From Massilia sp. CFBP 13721 (lineage in GTDB: Bacteria; Pseudomonadota; Gammaproteobacteria; Burkholderiales; Burkholderiaceae_D), in the NCBI RefSeq assembly GCF_014842025.1, contig NZ_JACYUY010000035.1:1-39999 (forward strand): a stretch of DNA of 39,999 bases, read 5' to 3'. The notes below the pieces were generated by a model. It saw nothing but the letters and a program-made list of their open reading frames with translations. It searched no databases and had not been told where the DNA came from. Positions 1 to 8,206 of the stretch are shown in pieces. Numbering within the stretch: the first letter of the stretch is position 1; every line of letters starts with the position of its first letter. The position numbers and the translations under genes are program-made.

Positions 1-294
1 ACGCTCCCAGTCGCCCACCGTCGAATGACGGCGGATATCGAACTTGGCAGCGGTTTCGGTTATGGAAAGCTGATTTTCCCACATGTGCTGCAGCACCGAC
101 AATTTGAAAGCGGCGTCATACCGGCTTCGCTTTGGACTAAGCCCGGCATCCCCATGAATCTCGTATGCAGCGACCCACCGCTCGAGCAGCGAGCGATTTG
201 CCATGCCGTAGCGTCGAGACACATTCCGATAGCCCTCGTGGCTCGACAGGTAATCGTGGACTACCGCCTGTTTGAACTCTTTCGTGTACTTCAT
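1..294 (-). CDS. IS3-family transposase OrfA (partial, runs off left edge)
   Basis: Ninety-eight codons are visible, starting with ATG at 294 (MKYTKEFKQAVVHDYL...) and still open at base 1. The protein has two helix-turn-helix-like segments, about residues 5-45 (…YRNVSRRYGMANRSLLERW) and 60-98 (…SITETAAKFDIRRHSTVGDW). This is the classic OrfA DNA-binding layout that recognises the terminal inverted repeats. In this family OrfB is made by -1 frameshifting from orfA; that part is off the window. AAAAGTTG and GAGAGGT lie just upstream, so the ribosome site is inside the IS end. It is intact as far as it can be seen. Confidence 0.85.
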   Translation of the reverse strand, partial: MKYTKEFKQAVVHDYLSSHEGYRNVSRRYGMANRSLLERWVAAYEIHGDAGLSPKRSRYDAAFKLSVLQHMWENQLSITETAAKFDIRRHSTVGDWER

Positions 295-335
295 ACCTCT
301 CCAAAAGTTGTGCCCAACTTTTGGGGGTCAGTTCA
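1..335 (-). mobile_element. End of an IS3-family insertion sequence (partial)
   Basis: The left edge of the window holds the 5' end of an IS3-family element, read on the minus strand. It contains the start of orfA (1-294) and a terminal segment that reads TGAACTGACCCCCAAAAGTT from position 335 inward. An internal inverted repeat, CAAAAGTTGTGCCCAACTTTTG, lies at 302-323. The TG...CA end and orfA starting about 40 bp inside the end are typical of the family. The boundary at 335 is inferred from the TG terminus. The rest of the element, including orfB with the DDE domain, lies outside the window. Confidence 0.75.
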
Positions 336-352
336 GGGGCGCCCACCCTACG
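336..352 (-). repeat. Truncated REP half-site interrupted by the IS
   Basis: Read on the minus strand this is CGTAGGGTGGGCGCCCC, the GTAG-headed core found in the REP palindromes at 22502, 27350, 28737 and 33276. The hairpin partner is missing because the IS end begins at 335. The IS therefore appears to have landed inside a pre-existing REP. Confidence 0.6.
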
Positions 353-415
353 TCAGCAAACCCATCCTAAATGAGGCACAATTGACAGCTTCTCGCCTGT
401 CAAAGTTCCTTTTTC

Positions 416-1675
416 ATGTCCCTGCTTTCCTCGTCCAGCGGCCTCGCCGTCCTGCGCAACCGTAACCTATCGTTCTACCTTTCCTCACGCTTTCTCGGCA
501 CGCTGGCCGTGCAGATGCAAAGCGTGGCCGTCGGCTGGCAGGTGTACCAGATCACCGGCAGCCTGTTCGACCTCGGCCTGATCGGGCTGGCGCAGTTCGC
601 GCCCTTCCTGGTGCTGATTCTCTGGGCCGGCCACGTGGCCGACCGCTACGACCGGCGCAAGATCATCGTGCTGTGCATGCTGACCCAGTTGCTGGTGAGC
701 GCCCTGCTGCTGGCGTTTACCGCCAGCGGCAGCCGCATCGTGTGGCCGGTGTTCGCGGTGCTGGTGCTGTTCGGCAGTGCGCGCGCATTCATGATGCCGG
801 CCTCGCAGGCGGTGCTGCGCAACCTGGTGCCGGACAAGGATTTCGGCCAGGCCGTCGCGCTCGGCTCCTCGACCTTCCACGTGGCGGTGATCGCCGGTCC
901 GGTGCTGGGCGGCCTGCTGTACGTGTTCGGCCCGACCACCGTGTACATGGTGTCGGCGGCGCTGCTGCTGGTCGCCACCCTGCTGATGGCGTCGACGACC
1001 AGCGCGCCGCAGGTACGCAGCACGGCGCCGGTCAGCTGGCACACCTTGCTGGAAGGCTTGCGCTTCGTGCGCTCGCGCCCGATCGTGCTGGGCGCGATTT
1101 CGCTCGACCTGTTCGCGGTGCTGTTCGGCGGCGCCACCGCGCTCTTGCCCGCCTACGCGCATGACGTGCTGCACGCCGGCCCGACCGCGCTCGGCTGGCT
1201 GCGCACGGCCCCCGGCGCCGGCGCCGCGCTGTGCTCGATCCTGCTCGCCTTCGTGCCGATCCGCCGGCATGTGGGCGCCTGGATGTTCGGCGGCGTCGCC
1301 CTGTTCGGCCTGGCCACGCTCACGCTCGGCTGGACCGGCAATTTTCTGGTGGCCCTGGTCGCCCTGTTCGTGCTCGGCGCCGGCGACATGGTCAGCGTGT
1401 ATGTGCGCCACCTGCTGGTGCAGTACGAAACGCCGGACGAGATCCGCGGCCGCGTCAGCGCCGTGAACGCCGTGTTCATCGGCGCCTCGAACGAACTGGG
1501 CGAATTCGAATCGGGCGTGACCGCCGGCTGGTTCGGCCTGACGCGCGCGATCCTGCTGGGCGGCGCGGCCACGTTGGCAGTGACGGGGCTGTGGGCGGTG
1601 CTGTTTCCGGTGCTGTCGAAGATGGACCGTTTTCCCCATCATGAGAAGGCGGAGCAGGCCAGGAAAACCGGCTAA
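416..1675 (+). CDS. MFS transporter (MFS_3/EntS-like exporter)
   Basis: A 419-residue inner-membrane protein of the major facilitator superfamily, the usual length for a 12-helix carrier. The family's loop 2-3 motif is visible as GHVADRYDRRKI at about residues 72-83, and long hydrophobic segments alternate with short charged loops throughout. The N-terminus (AVLRNRNLSFYLSSRF) and the segment SAVNAVFIGASNELGEFESG near the C-terminus match the MFS_3 'transmembrane secretion effector' group, which includes the enterobactin exporter EntS. The substrate cannot be read from sequence and there is no siderophore gene nearby. The ATG at 416 is chosen because the hydrophobic core begins soon after it; no strong Shine-Dalgarno is seen. 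It stands alone, followed 72 bp later by the hibernation factor gene. Confidence 0.85.
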   Translation: MSLLSSSSGLAVLRNRNLSFYLSSRFLGTLAVQMQSVAVGWQVYQITGSLFDLGLIGLAQFAPFLVLILWAGHVADRYDRRKIIVLCMLTQLLVSALLLAFTASGSRIVWPVFAVLVLFGSARAFMMPASQAVLRNLVPDKDFGQAVALGSSTFHVAVIAGPVLGGLLYVFGPTTVYMVSAALLLVATLLMASTTSAPQVRSTAPVSWHTLLEGLRFVRSRPIVLGAISLDLFAVLFGGATALLPAYAHDVLHAGPTALGWLRTAPGAGAALCSILLAFVPIRRHVGAWMFGGVALFGLATLTLGWTGNFLVALVALFVLGAGDMVSVYVRHLLVQYETPDEIRGRVSAVNAVFIGASNELGEFESGVTAGWFGLTRAILLGGAATLAVTGLWAVLFPVLSKMDRFPHHEKAEQARKTG

Positions 1676-1747
1676 CGTACGGGACGCGGCAAAAATTACA
1701 AAAAGTGTAAGATTGGCTTCAAGATCTTTGATAACGGAGCTATCTTT

Positions 1748-2143
1748 ATGCAAATCAATGTTAATACCGACCGTACCATCGACAAACACCAAGGCCTGGA
1801 CGAGCACGTGCAATCTGTCGTCGAAGGCGCCATCGGCCGTTTCGAGGACCAGGTGCACCGTGTTGAAGTTCACCTGAGCAATGAAAACAGCCAGAAACAA
1901 CTCGACGGCGGCAACCGCTGCATGATGGAAGCGCACGTTACCGGCTATGCGCCGGTGGTCGTCAACGAGCATGCGGTGAACCTGCACCAGGCCATCACCC
2001 AGGCCGGCAGCAAGCTCAAGCGCGCCCTCGACAGCGCCCTGGGCCGCCTGGCCGACAAGGCCAAGCGCGAACCGATGCCGATCGGCGACGTCGACGGCGA
2101 CCTGGTTCCTGAACAGGACAAGAACCTGACCGCCGGCATGTAA
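1748..2143 (+). CDS. HPF/RaiA-family ribosome-associated protein
   Basis: A 131-residue cytoplasmic protein of the ribosome hibernation / sigma-54 modulation family. The N-terminal half (MQINVNTDRTIDKHQGLDEHVQSVVEGAIGRFEDQVHRVEVHLSNEN) shows the expected beta-alpha-beta pattern, and KLKRALDSALGRLADKAKRE forms the second amphipathic helix. Family members bind the 30S decoding channel and store or silence ribosomes in stationary phase. This is the short form without the long-HPF C-terminal dimerisation domain, and the acidic tail (DVDGDLVPEQDK) is unusual. GGAG at 1735-1738 is the ribosome site. A strong intrinsic terminator follows at once. Function is inferred from family; it could equally be a divergent paralogue of the main HPF, which is normally next to rpoN. 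Confidence 0.8.
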   Translation: MQINVNTDRTIDKHQGLDEHVQSVVEGAIGRFEDQVHRVEVHLSNENSQKQLDGGNRCMMEAHVTGYAPVVVNEHAVNLHQAITQAGSKLKRALDSALGRLADKAKREPMPIGDVDGDLVPEQDKNLTAGM

Positions 2144-2165
2144 TCAGGCAGTTTCTTCAATATGG

Positions 2166-2192
2166 AGCGCGGCCGAGGCCGCGCTTTTTTTA
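2166..2192 (+). terminator. Intrinsic terminator of the HPF-like gene
   Basis: AGCGCGGCC (2166-2174), two-base loop GA, GGCCGCGCT (2177-2185), then a run of Ts to 2191. The 9-bp perfect stem plus T-tract is a textbook rho-independent terminator. Its end overlaps the stop codon of the convergent gene. Confidence 0.9.
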
Positions 2193-2996
2193 TCCCTCGA
2201 GCAAACTGCGCAATTCGCGCAGGTAACGCAAGCCGGGCAAGGCCCGGCTGCCATACCACGACATCATTTCCCCATCGACCAGCAGCACCGGAATGCCGAG
2301 CTGTTTTTCCAGCGCGTCCGCGTGCGCTTCGGTAAACCGGTAGGGTTCGGTCGACAGCAGCACCGCGTCGAGCCCGGCCACGAGGTCGCCCGACCACTCG
2401 AAGCGCGGATAGCGGCTGGCATCGGGCAGCGCCGGCACCTTCCAGCCGAGTTCGCCCAGCATGCGCGCGATATAGGTGTCGCTTGACACGCTCATCCACG
2501 GGTCTTGCCAGATGCAGTACAGCACGGTGCGCGCGGGACCGGGCGGCGCGGACCTTAGCACTCGATACTCTGCCTCGAAAGCGGCACACCAGCGCTCGGC
2601 CTGGACTTCGGCGCCGAAGATGCCGCCCATCAGCCGTGCCAGCGCCAGGTTGTCGCGCGGCGCCAGTGGATGGGTGACGACGATGTGCGGCACGAATTCG
2701 GCCAGGGCATCGAAGGTCGGCTTTTCGTTTTCGTCGATGTTGACGATCACGTGGGTCGGCGCCAGCGCGCGGATCTTGTGCAGGTTCACGTCCTTGGTAC
2801 CGCCCACTTTCGGGATCGCGGTAATGAGCTCGGCCGGATGGATGCAGAAGCCGGTGCGCCCGACCAGTTGCGGCGCCAGGCCCAGGTCGCACAGCAATTC
2901 GGTGATCGAGGGAACCAGCGAGACGATGCGCGCGCCAGGCGCCGGCAGGTGGGTCACGCCGAGGGCATCGACCAGGGGATGGGAGAAGTCGTTCAT
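2190..2996 (-). CDS. BtuF-like cobalamin/metal-binding protein (TroA-type fold)
   Basis: A 268-residue protein with the helical-backbone metal receptor fold. GARIVSLVPSITELLCDLGL is the conserved opening of BtuF-like substrate-binding proteins, followed by LVGRTGFCIHPAE, a long interdomain helix and the second lobe (YCIWQDPWMSVSSDTYIARMLGELGW). BtuF delivers cobalamin to BtuCD, but no btuC or btuD is present here. No signal peptide is visible, which is odd for a periplasmic receptor; cytoplasmic homologues without a leader exist and their role is unclear. ATG at 2996 is preferred because the conserved domain starts about 20 residues after it; an upstream ATG at 3062 would add a 22-residue basic extension with no typical leader. 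Divergent from the diguanylate cyclase at 3105. Confidence 0.75.
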   Translation of the reverse strand: MNDFSHPLVDALGVTHLPAPGARIVSLVPSITELLCDLGLAPQLVGRTGFCIHPAELITAIPKVGGTKDVNLHKIRALAPTHVIVNIDENEKPTFDALAEFVPHIVVTHPLAPRDNLALARLMGGIFGAEVQAERWCAAFEAEYRVLRSAPPGPARTVLYCIWQDPWMSVSSDTYIARMLGELGWKVPALPDASRYPRFEWSGDLVAGLDAVLLSTEPYRFTEAHADALEKQLGIPVLLVDGEMMSWYGSRALPGLRYLRELRSLLEG

Positions 2997-3104
2997 GGCC
3001 GCTATTGGAACACCGCTGTTTCCGAAACGCCAGCGGGAACGGGGTGGCGAATGGTTTATCATGCATTTTTACTGAACTGTCTTAGCACCACGCGGAGGAA
3101 CGCT

Positions 3105-4070
3105 TTGAAACTTATCGGACCATTTCGGAATGCAGGCTACAAGGTCGCGGACCTGGAGCTGTTTCGCGGGGCCGACATGCGCGCCGCCGCCGCCGCGCTC
3201 GCCGATTGCGACGTGGTCGAGCTCGGCGCCGGCGAACCGATCGAGGATGCGGTGCGGGCGCGCCTGTACATCGTGCTGTCCGGCATGCTCGAAGTCGAGC
3301 TCGACAGCCACGCCGGCACCGGCGACGGCAACGTCAACCGCATCATGCCGGGCGAAAGCGTGGGCGAGCAATCGGTGCTGGACGACGCCGCCAACCTCGA
3401 CGCCGTGCACGCCGTCGAAGACACGCGCCTGCTAGTGATCGAATCGAAACTGGCCTGGGAACTGATCGACCATTCGAACGCGGTGGCGCGCAACCTGCTG
3501 CGCTTGATGTCCTTCCGCATCCGCGCCGCGAATGCCCTGCTGCGGCGGCGCCAGAAGCTCGGCGAATTCTACCGCCAGCTGTCGCTGAACGATACCCTGA
3601 CCGGCTTGTATAACCGCACCTGGCTGGCCGACATGCTGCCCAAGCTGGTGGCGCGCGCCCGTGCCCAGGGCAGCCCGCTGGCGCTGCTGATGATCGACCT
3701 CGACAATTTCAAGAAGTTCAACGACACCCATGGCCACCTGGTGGGCGACGCCGCCCTGTGCGCGGCCGCGAACGTCATCCGCGATGGCCTGCGGCCGTCG
3801 GATTTTGCGGTGCGCTACGGCGGCGAGGAACTCATGGCCGTGCTGCCGGAAACAAATGGCGAGCTGGCCCAGATGGTGGCCGAGCGCCTGTGCCAGCAAA
3901 TGCGCGCGATCGTGCTGTTCCCCGACATGCGCGTGCCGATGCCGCACCTGACCGCCTGCTTCGGCGTGGCCGTGCTCGAACCCGAAGGCGACGAGATTAG
4001 CCTGATCGAAGCGGCCGATGCCGCGCTGTACCGGGCCAAGGACGCGGGCCGCAATTGTGTCAGCGTGTGA
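3105..4070 (+). CDS. Diguanylate cyclase with N-terminal cyclic-nucleotide-binding-like domain
   Basis: A 321-residue cytoplasmic protein. Residues about 15-125 resemble a cNMP/Crp-type beta-barrel (VVELGAGEPIEDA, YIVLSGMLEVEL, IMPGESVGEQSVLDD), then a linker helix and a GGDEF domain from about 155. The catalytic motif is GGEEL at 239-243, a functional variant of GGDEF/GGEEF, with a product-inhibition I-site RPSD at 230-233, exactly five residues before it. It should make c-di-GMP from two GTP, gated by the sensor domain; the ligand is unknown. The start is TTG at 3105, chosen because GGAGG lies at 3094-3098 and the ATG-started longer frame runs backwards through the divergent gene. Predicted soluble. 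Confidence 0.85.
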   Translation: MKLIGPFRNAGYKVADLELFRGADMRAAAAALADCDVVELGAGEPIEDAVRARLYIVLSGMLEVELDSHAGTGDGNVNRIMPGESVGEQSVLDDAANLDAVHAVEDTRLLVIESKLAWELIDHSNAVARNLLRLMSFRIRAANALLRRRQKLGEFYRQLSLNDTLTGLYNRTWLADMLPKLVARARAQGSPLALLMIDLDNFKKFNDTHGHLVGDAALCAAANVIRDGLRPSDFAVRYGGEELMAVLPETNGELAQMVAERLCQQMRAIVLFPDMRVPMPHLTACFGVAVLEPEGDEISLIEAADAALYRAKDAGRNCVSV

Positions 4071-4146
4071 GATTGACGGAACCCCAGCCCGCACCGACAA
4101 TCCGTGCCACGCTTGATGCTTCAAGATTGGCACCCATAACAACACA

Positions 4147-5595
4147 ATGACCACACACACCTTCCTCTGGCACGACTACGAAACCTTCGGCGCCCAGCCG
4201 CGCCGCGATCGGCCGGCGCAGTTCGCCGCGATCCGCACCGATGCCGACCTCAACGAGATCGGCGAGCCGCTGATGCTGTTTTGCCAGCCGGCCAATGACT
4301 ATTTGCCCGACCCGCAATCCTGCCTGATCACCGGCATCACGCCGCAGCAATGTTTGGAGCAAGGTGTGCCCGAACACGCATTCGCGCGCCAGATCGAAGC
4401 CGCCTTTGCCGAACCGAATACGATCGGCGTCGGCTACAACACGATCCGCTTCGACGACGAAGTCACGCGTTTTCTTTTCTGGCGCAACCTGTTCGACCCG
4501 TATGCGCGCGAATGGCAAAACAATTGCGGCCGCTGGGATTTGCTCGACGTCGTGCGCATGACCTATGCGCTACGTCCCGAAGGCATCGAATGGCCGACCC
4601 ATCCGGACGGGCGCCCGAGCTTCAAGCTCGAAGACCTGACCCGCGTGAATGGACTCGCGCACGAGTCGGCGCACGATGCGCTGTCGGACGTGCGCGCCAC
4701 CATCGCCCTGGCGCGCCTGATCCGGAGTAAACAGCCGCGCCTGTTCGACTTCTGCCTCGAATTGCGGCGCAAGGACAAAGTTGCCAGCGAAATGGGCCTG
4801 CACCTCGAGCGCGGCGTGCGCCAGCCTTTCCTGCACGTGTCCGGCATGTTCCCGGCCGAACAGGGTTGCCTCGGCCTGGTCTGGCCGCTGGGCCAGCATC
4901 CGACCAACAAGAATGAAATTTTGGTGTGGGATTGCCGCCATGATCCATCGGAATTGTTCAGTCTCGACGTCGAGACGATCCGCCAGCGCATGTTCACGCG
5001 CAGCGCCGACCTGCCCGAAGGCGTGACGCGGCTGCCGATCAAGAGCGTACACCTGAACAAGTCGCCGATGCTGGTCGGGAACCTCAAGACGCTCAGCAGC
5101 GCGATGGCGGCACGCTGGGGTATCGACGTCGAACAGGCGCGCGCGCATGCGCAACTGGCGGCGAACGGTCCCGACATGGCCGCGACCTGGGCCCAGGTGT
5201 ACCAGAAGCCGGGCGCGAAGGAGGAGACCGACGTCGACGAAGACCTGTATGGCGGCTTCGTCTCGAACAACGACCGCCGCAAGCTGGAATCGCTGCGCAT
5301 GCAGACGCCGGCGCAGCTGGCCACGGCGCGGCCGTCGTTCGAAGACGAGCGCCTGGCCGAACTGCTGCGCCGCTACCGCGCCCGCAATTTCCCCGAAACT
5401 TTATCGGAAACGGAAATGCAGGACTGGGAAGAACACCGCGCCGCGCGCCTGTTCGACGGCGCCGGCGGCGCGCGCACGGTGGACCAGCTGTTTGGCGAAA
5501 TCGATGCGCTGTCGGAGACGGCGGACGAGCGCGCCGAAGAGATTCTCGGCGCCTTGTACGAGTATGTGGAGGCGATTGCGCCGAGCAGGTATTGA
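4147..5595 (+). CDS. sbcB: Exodeoxyribonuclease I
   Basis: A 482-residue homologue of E. coli ExoI, the 3'-5' single-strand DNA exonuclease used in mismatch repair and recombination. All DEDDh catalytic residues are present: D10 and E12 (HDYETFG), D103 (TIRFDDE), H176 and D181 (SAHDALSDV). Each lies five residues before the E. coli position, which supports the ATG at 4147. The exonuclease domain (about 5-195) is followed by the SH3-like and helical C-terminal domains (DLYGGFVSNNDRR, LAELLRRYRARNFPETLS). Stand-alone gene converging on pyrF, with a palindromic repeat element in the gap. Confidence 0.95.
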   Translation: MTTHTFLWHDYETFGAQPRRDRPAQFAAIRTDADLNEIGEPLMLFCQPANDYLPDPQSCLITGITPQQCLEQGVPEHAFARQIEAAFAEPNTIGVGYNTIRFDDEVTRFLFWRNLFDPYAREWQNNCGRWDLLDVVRMTYALRPEGIEWPTHPDGRPSFKLEDLTRVNGLAHESAHDALSDVRATIALARLIRSKQPRLFDFCLELRRKDKVASEMGLHLERGVRQPFLHVSGMFPAEQGCLGLVWPLGQHPTNKNEILVWDCRHDPSELFSLDVETIRQRMFTRSADLPEGVTRLPIKSVHLNKSPMLVGNLKTLSSAMAARWGIDVEQARAHAQLAANGPDMAATWAQVYQKPGAKEETDVDEDLYGGFVSNNDRRKLESLRMQTPAQLATARPSFEDERLAELLRRYRARNFPETLSETEMQDWEEHRAARLFDGAGGARTVDQLFGEIDALSETADERAEEILGALYEYVEAIAPSRY

Positions 5596-5603
5596 CTGTT
5601 CGT

Positions 5604-5781
5604 GGGGCTATTGCCTGTTACGGTATCGGTGGGTTGAATCCGCATGGGCTCGGAGAGCCCATCCTACGGGACACGCTACGTATCCAGGTTTCGTATGATC
5701 TCGCTGCCAACGGTGACCGTAGGGTGGACTCTTGAGTCCACGCGGATCAAGCATACCAATAGCGTTACAGGCAACAGCCCC
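5604..5781. repeat. Palindromic MITE/REPIN-like element with terminal inverted repeats
   Basis: A 178-bp element between convergent sbcB and pyrF. Its ends are inverted repeats: GGGGCTATTGCCTGTTACG at 5604-5622 against the complement of 5763-5781 (two mismatches). Inside are two REP hairpins, ATGGGCTC-gga-GAGCCCAT (5643-5661) and GTGGACTC-tt-GAGTCCAC (5724-5741), in inverted orientation. Here the CTAC/GTAG heads (5664-5667 and 5719-5722) face each other; in the copies at 22502, 28737 and 33276 they face outward. Confidence 0.75.
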
Positions 5782-5793
5782 ACTCCATCAAGA

Positions 5794-6615
5794 TCACCCC
5801 CGATACCGATTGATCTCATCGCGCGTCTCGCGCGCCACCCGTCTCGCCGCCGCGGCGAAATCCTCGCCTTCCTCCGGCGCCGCATACAGGATCGCGCGCG
5901 ACGAGCTGATCATCATCCCGGCGCCGCCCGCGGTGCGTCCGGCACGCACGGTCGCTTCCACGTCCCCGCCCTGCGCGCCGATGCCAGGCACCAACAAGGG
6001 CATGTCGCCGACGATCGCCCGTACCTGCGCCAGTTCTTCCGGATAGGTCGCCCCCACGACGAGGGCGCACTGGCCGTTGCGGTTCCATTGTTCCGCCACC
6101 AGGCGCGCCACGTGCTGGTACAGCGGCTGGCCGCCGACGTCCAGGAATTGCAGGTCCGAGCCGCCCGCGTTCGAAGTGCGGCACAGCACGATCACGCCGC
6201 GGTCGGGCCAGGCAAAATACGGTTCGACCGAATCGGAACCCATGTAGGGGCTGACCGTGACCGCGTCCGCGCCATAGCGCTCGAAGGCTTCGCGCGCGTA
6301 CTGGTGCGCGGTGGCGCCGATGTCGCCACGCTTGGCGTCGAGGATCAGCGGAATGTGCGGGTAGGTCTCGCGCAGGTAGCGGCAGATGGCTTCTAACTGG
6401 TCTTCGGCGCCGAGCGCGGCGAAATAGGCGATCTGCGGCTTGAAGGCGCAGGCCAGGTCCGCCGTGGCGTCGATGATGGCCGTGCAAAAGCGGACGATGC
6501 CGTCCGCTTCACCCTGCAGGTGCGCGGGGAAGCGTCCGAGGTCGGGGTCGAGCCCGACGCACAGCAGCGAATCGTTGCGGGTCCAGGCCGCGGAGAGTTT
6601 GTCGATGAAATTCAC
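5794..6615 (-). CDS. pyrF: Orotidine-5'-phosphate decarboxylase (type 2)
   Basis: A 273-residue TIM-barrel enzyme that decarboxylates OMP to UMP, the last step of de novo pyrimidine synthesis. The catalytic signature DAKRGDIG is at about residues 93-100 (D93, K95, D98), preceded by LLCVGLDPDLGRFP and AFKPQIAYF and followed by the phosphate-binding VPGIGAQGGD. Length and motifs fit the type 2 (mycobacterial/proteobacterial) PyrF group. GTG at 6615 is chosen because AAGGGG precedes it by 6 bases and the protein then starts like homologues (NFIDKLSAAW); the longer ATG frame adds 39 non-conserved residues. A minus-strand -10-like TACAAT lies at 6657-6652. Divergent from lemA. Confidence 0.93.
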   Translation of the reverse strand: MNFIDKLSAAWTRNDSLLCVGLDPDLGRFPAHLQGEADGIVRFCTAIIDATADLACAFKPQIAYFAALGAEDQLEAICRYLRETYPHIPLILDAKRGDIGATAHQYAREAFERYGADAVTVSPYMGSDSVEPYFAWPDRGVIVLCRTSNAGGSDLQFLDVGGQPLYQHVARLVAEQWNRNGQCALVVGATYPEELAQVRAIVGDMPLLVPGIGAQGGDVEATVRAGRTAGGAGMMISSSRAILYAAPEEGEDFAAAARRVARETRDEINRYRG

Positions 6616-6752
6616 GTTGGGCCCCTTGATCAGTGTTATTGCAAACCCACTATTGTACCCGTCACGGGGCACAGGTCCGCGAGCGTGCGACCGGTCTTGG
6701 ATGACTGCTGTATATTTTTGACTATTCGACAACTCGCACTGGACAGTACATT

Positions 6753-7361
6753 ATGACTTCCCTCTTCTCGCGCTGGGCCCGCCTGCTGGCGGCTGCCACC
6801 CTGGCAGGCTCGCTGCTGTCGGGCTGCGGCTACAACGATTTCCAGGTCAAGGACGAAGCCACCAAGGCCGCCTGGGGTGAAGTGGTCAACCAGTACCAGC
6901 GCCGCGCCGACCTGATTCCGAACCTGGTCAACACGGTCAAGGGCTATGCCTCGCACGAGAAGGAAACGCTCGAAGCCGTCACGCGCGCGCGCGCCGCCGC
7001 CACCAGCTTCCAGATCACGCCGGAAGTGCTGAACAACCCGGAAGCGTTCGCCAAATTCCAGCAGGTGCAGGGCGAACTGTCGGGCGCGCTGTCGCGCCTG
7101 ATGGCCGTGTCCGAAGCCTATCCGCAACTGAAAGCGGACACCAGTTTCCGCGACCTGCAATCGCAGCTGGAAGGCACCGAAAACCGCATCACGGTCGCGC
7201 GCCAGCGCTACATCGCCTCGGTGCAGGACTATAACGTCACCGTGCGCAAGTTCCCGACCAACCTGACCGCGATGATGTTCGGCTACGAAGCGCGGCCATC
7301 GTTCACGGTCGAGAACGAAAAAGCGATCTCGACCGCACCGACGGTCAACTTCGGCAAATAA
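6753..7361 (+). CDS. lemA: LemA family lipoprotein
   Basis: A 202-residue LemA protein. The N-terminus is a lipoprotein signal with lipobox LSGC (Cys25). The mature part has the diagnostic VVNQYQRRADLIPNLVNTVKGYASHEKETLEAVTRARAA block and RYIASVQDYNVTVRKFPTNL near the C-terminus, forming the long antiparallel helical bundle of the family. LemA proteins are membrane-anchored and usually encoded with TPM-domain proteins, as here: the next gene begins 2 bp after the stop. Biochemical function is not established for the family; involvement in envelope stress or membrane protein quality control is a proposal. Confidence 0.92.
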   Translation: MTSLFSRWARLLAAATLAGSLLSGCGYNDFQVKDEATKAAWGEVVNQYQRRADLIPNLVNTVKGYASHEKETLEAVTRARAAATSFQITPEVLNNPEAFAKFQQVQGELSGALSRLMAVSEAYPQLKADTSFRDLQSQLEGTENRITVARQRYIASVQDYNVTVRKFPTNLTAMMFGYEARPSFTVENEKAISTAPTVNFGK

Positions 7362-7363
7362 CG

Positions 7364-8206
7364 ATGACGCTGCTGCGTACCCTGTGGCTGCTGGTCTTCG
7401 CCTTTGCATTGGCGGGGCCGGCGCAGGCCCAGTTGAAACCGGTGCCGGCCTTGACTGCCCGCGTCACCGACCAGGCCGGCATGCTCGACGCCAGCCAGCG
7501 CCAGCGCCTGGAAGCGGTGCTGGCCGAGCACGAGGCGAAAAGCGGCAACCAGATCGCCGTGCTGCTGGTGAAATCGACCGAGCCGGAAGCGATTGAGCAG
7601 TACAGCATCCGCGTGGCCGATGCCTGGAAGCTGGGGCGCAAGGGCGTCGACGACGGCGTGCTGCTGATCGTCGCGCGCGACAACCCGAGTTCGCTGCGCC
7701 GTCTGCGCATCGAGGCCGGGCGTGGGGTGCAGGGTGTGCTGACCGATGCGCAATCGAAGCGCGTCCTGCAGGACGTCATCGCACCGCATTTCCGGCAAAA
7801 CCATTACTACGAGGGCCTGGTCGCAGGCGTGGGCGCGATTGCGACCCTGCTGAACCGGGAACGATTTCCCGAGCCGGCGCAGCCGATAACACCAGCAGCT
7901 CCGGCGGGAAACAATGCAGGCGATCAGGGAGGCGGGATCGGTATGTTTGGCATTCTGATGTTGATTTTCGGCTTCATGCTGCTGCGCTCGATATTCAAGC
8001 CGCGCCGGGCGCGGCTGGCGCGCGGCGGCTGGGGCAGCGGTGCGACCGGATTTATCCTGGGCAGTATCCTCAGTAACGCCGGGCGCGGCGGTGGCGGCTT
8101 CGGTGGCTTCTCCGGCGGTGGCGGCGGGTTTGGTGGCGGCGGTGGCGGCGGCTTCGGCGGCGGTGGCGGCAGCTTCGACGGCGGCGGCGCCTCGGGAGAC
8201 TGGTAA
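7364..8206 (+). CDS. TPM-domain protein with Gly-rich C-terminus (YgcG-like)
   Basis: A 280-residue envelope protein. A Sec signal (residues 1-22, cleavage after AQA) is followed by a TPM domain (about 30-165: VTDQAGMLDASQRQRLEAVLAEHEAKSGNQIAVLLV, KGVDDGVLLIVA). A transmembrane helix sits near 190-208 (GMFGILMLIFGFMLL), then a basic stretch and a tail of Gly-Gly-Phe/Gly-Gly-Gly repeats ending SGDW. The tail is encoded by a GGC/GGT-rich tract at about 8088-8196. The architecture matches YgcG/TPM 'thylakoid protein, photosystem repair' proteins that pair with LemA. The tail is probably cytoplasmic and disordered. Start is 2 bp after lemA, so the two are translated as an operon. Confidence 0.9.
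   Translation: MTLLRTLWLLVFAFALAGPAQAQLKPVPALTARVTDQAGMLDASQRQRLEAVLAEHEAKSGNQIAVLLVKSTEPEAIEQYSIRVADAWKLGRKGVDDGVLLIVARDNPSSLRRLRIEAGRGVQGVLTDAQSKRVLQDVIAPHFRQNHYYEGLVAGVGAIATLLNRERFPEPAQPITPAAPAGNNAGDQGGGIGMFGILMLIFGFMLLRSIFKPRRARLARGGWGSGATGFILGSILSNAGRGGGGFGGFSGGGGGFGGGGGGGFGGGGGSFDGGGASGDW

Noticed and set aside
485..1987. 500-residue open frame on the minus strand opposite the MFS gene
   Set aside because: Composition (His, Gln, Arg, Ala rich) is typical of a shadow frame in GC-rich DNA; the plus-strand frames carry recognisable MFS and HPF motifs.
8088..8196. GGC/GGT-rich tract as an independent repeat element
   Set aside because: It is simply the coding sequence of the Gly-rich tail of the TPM protein.
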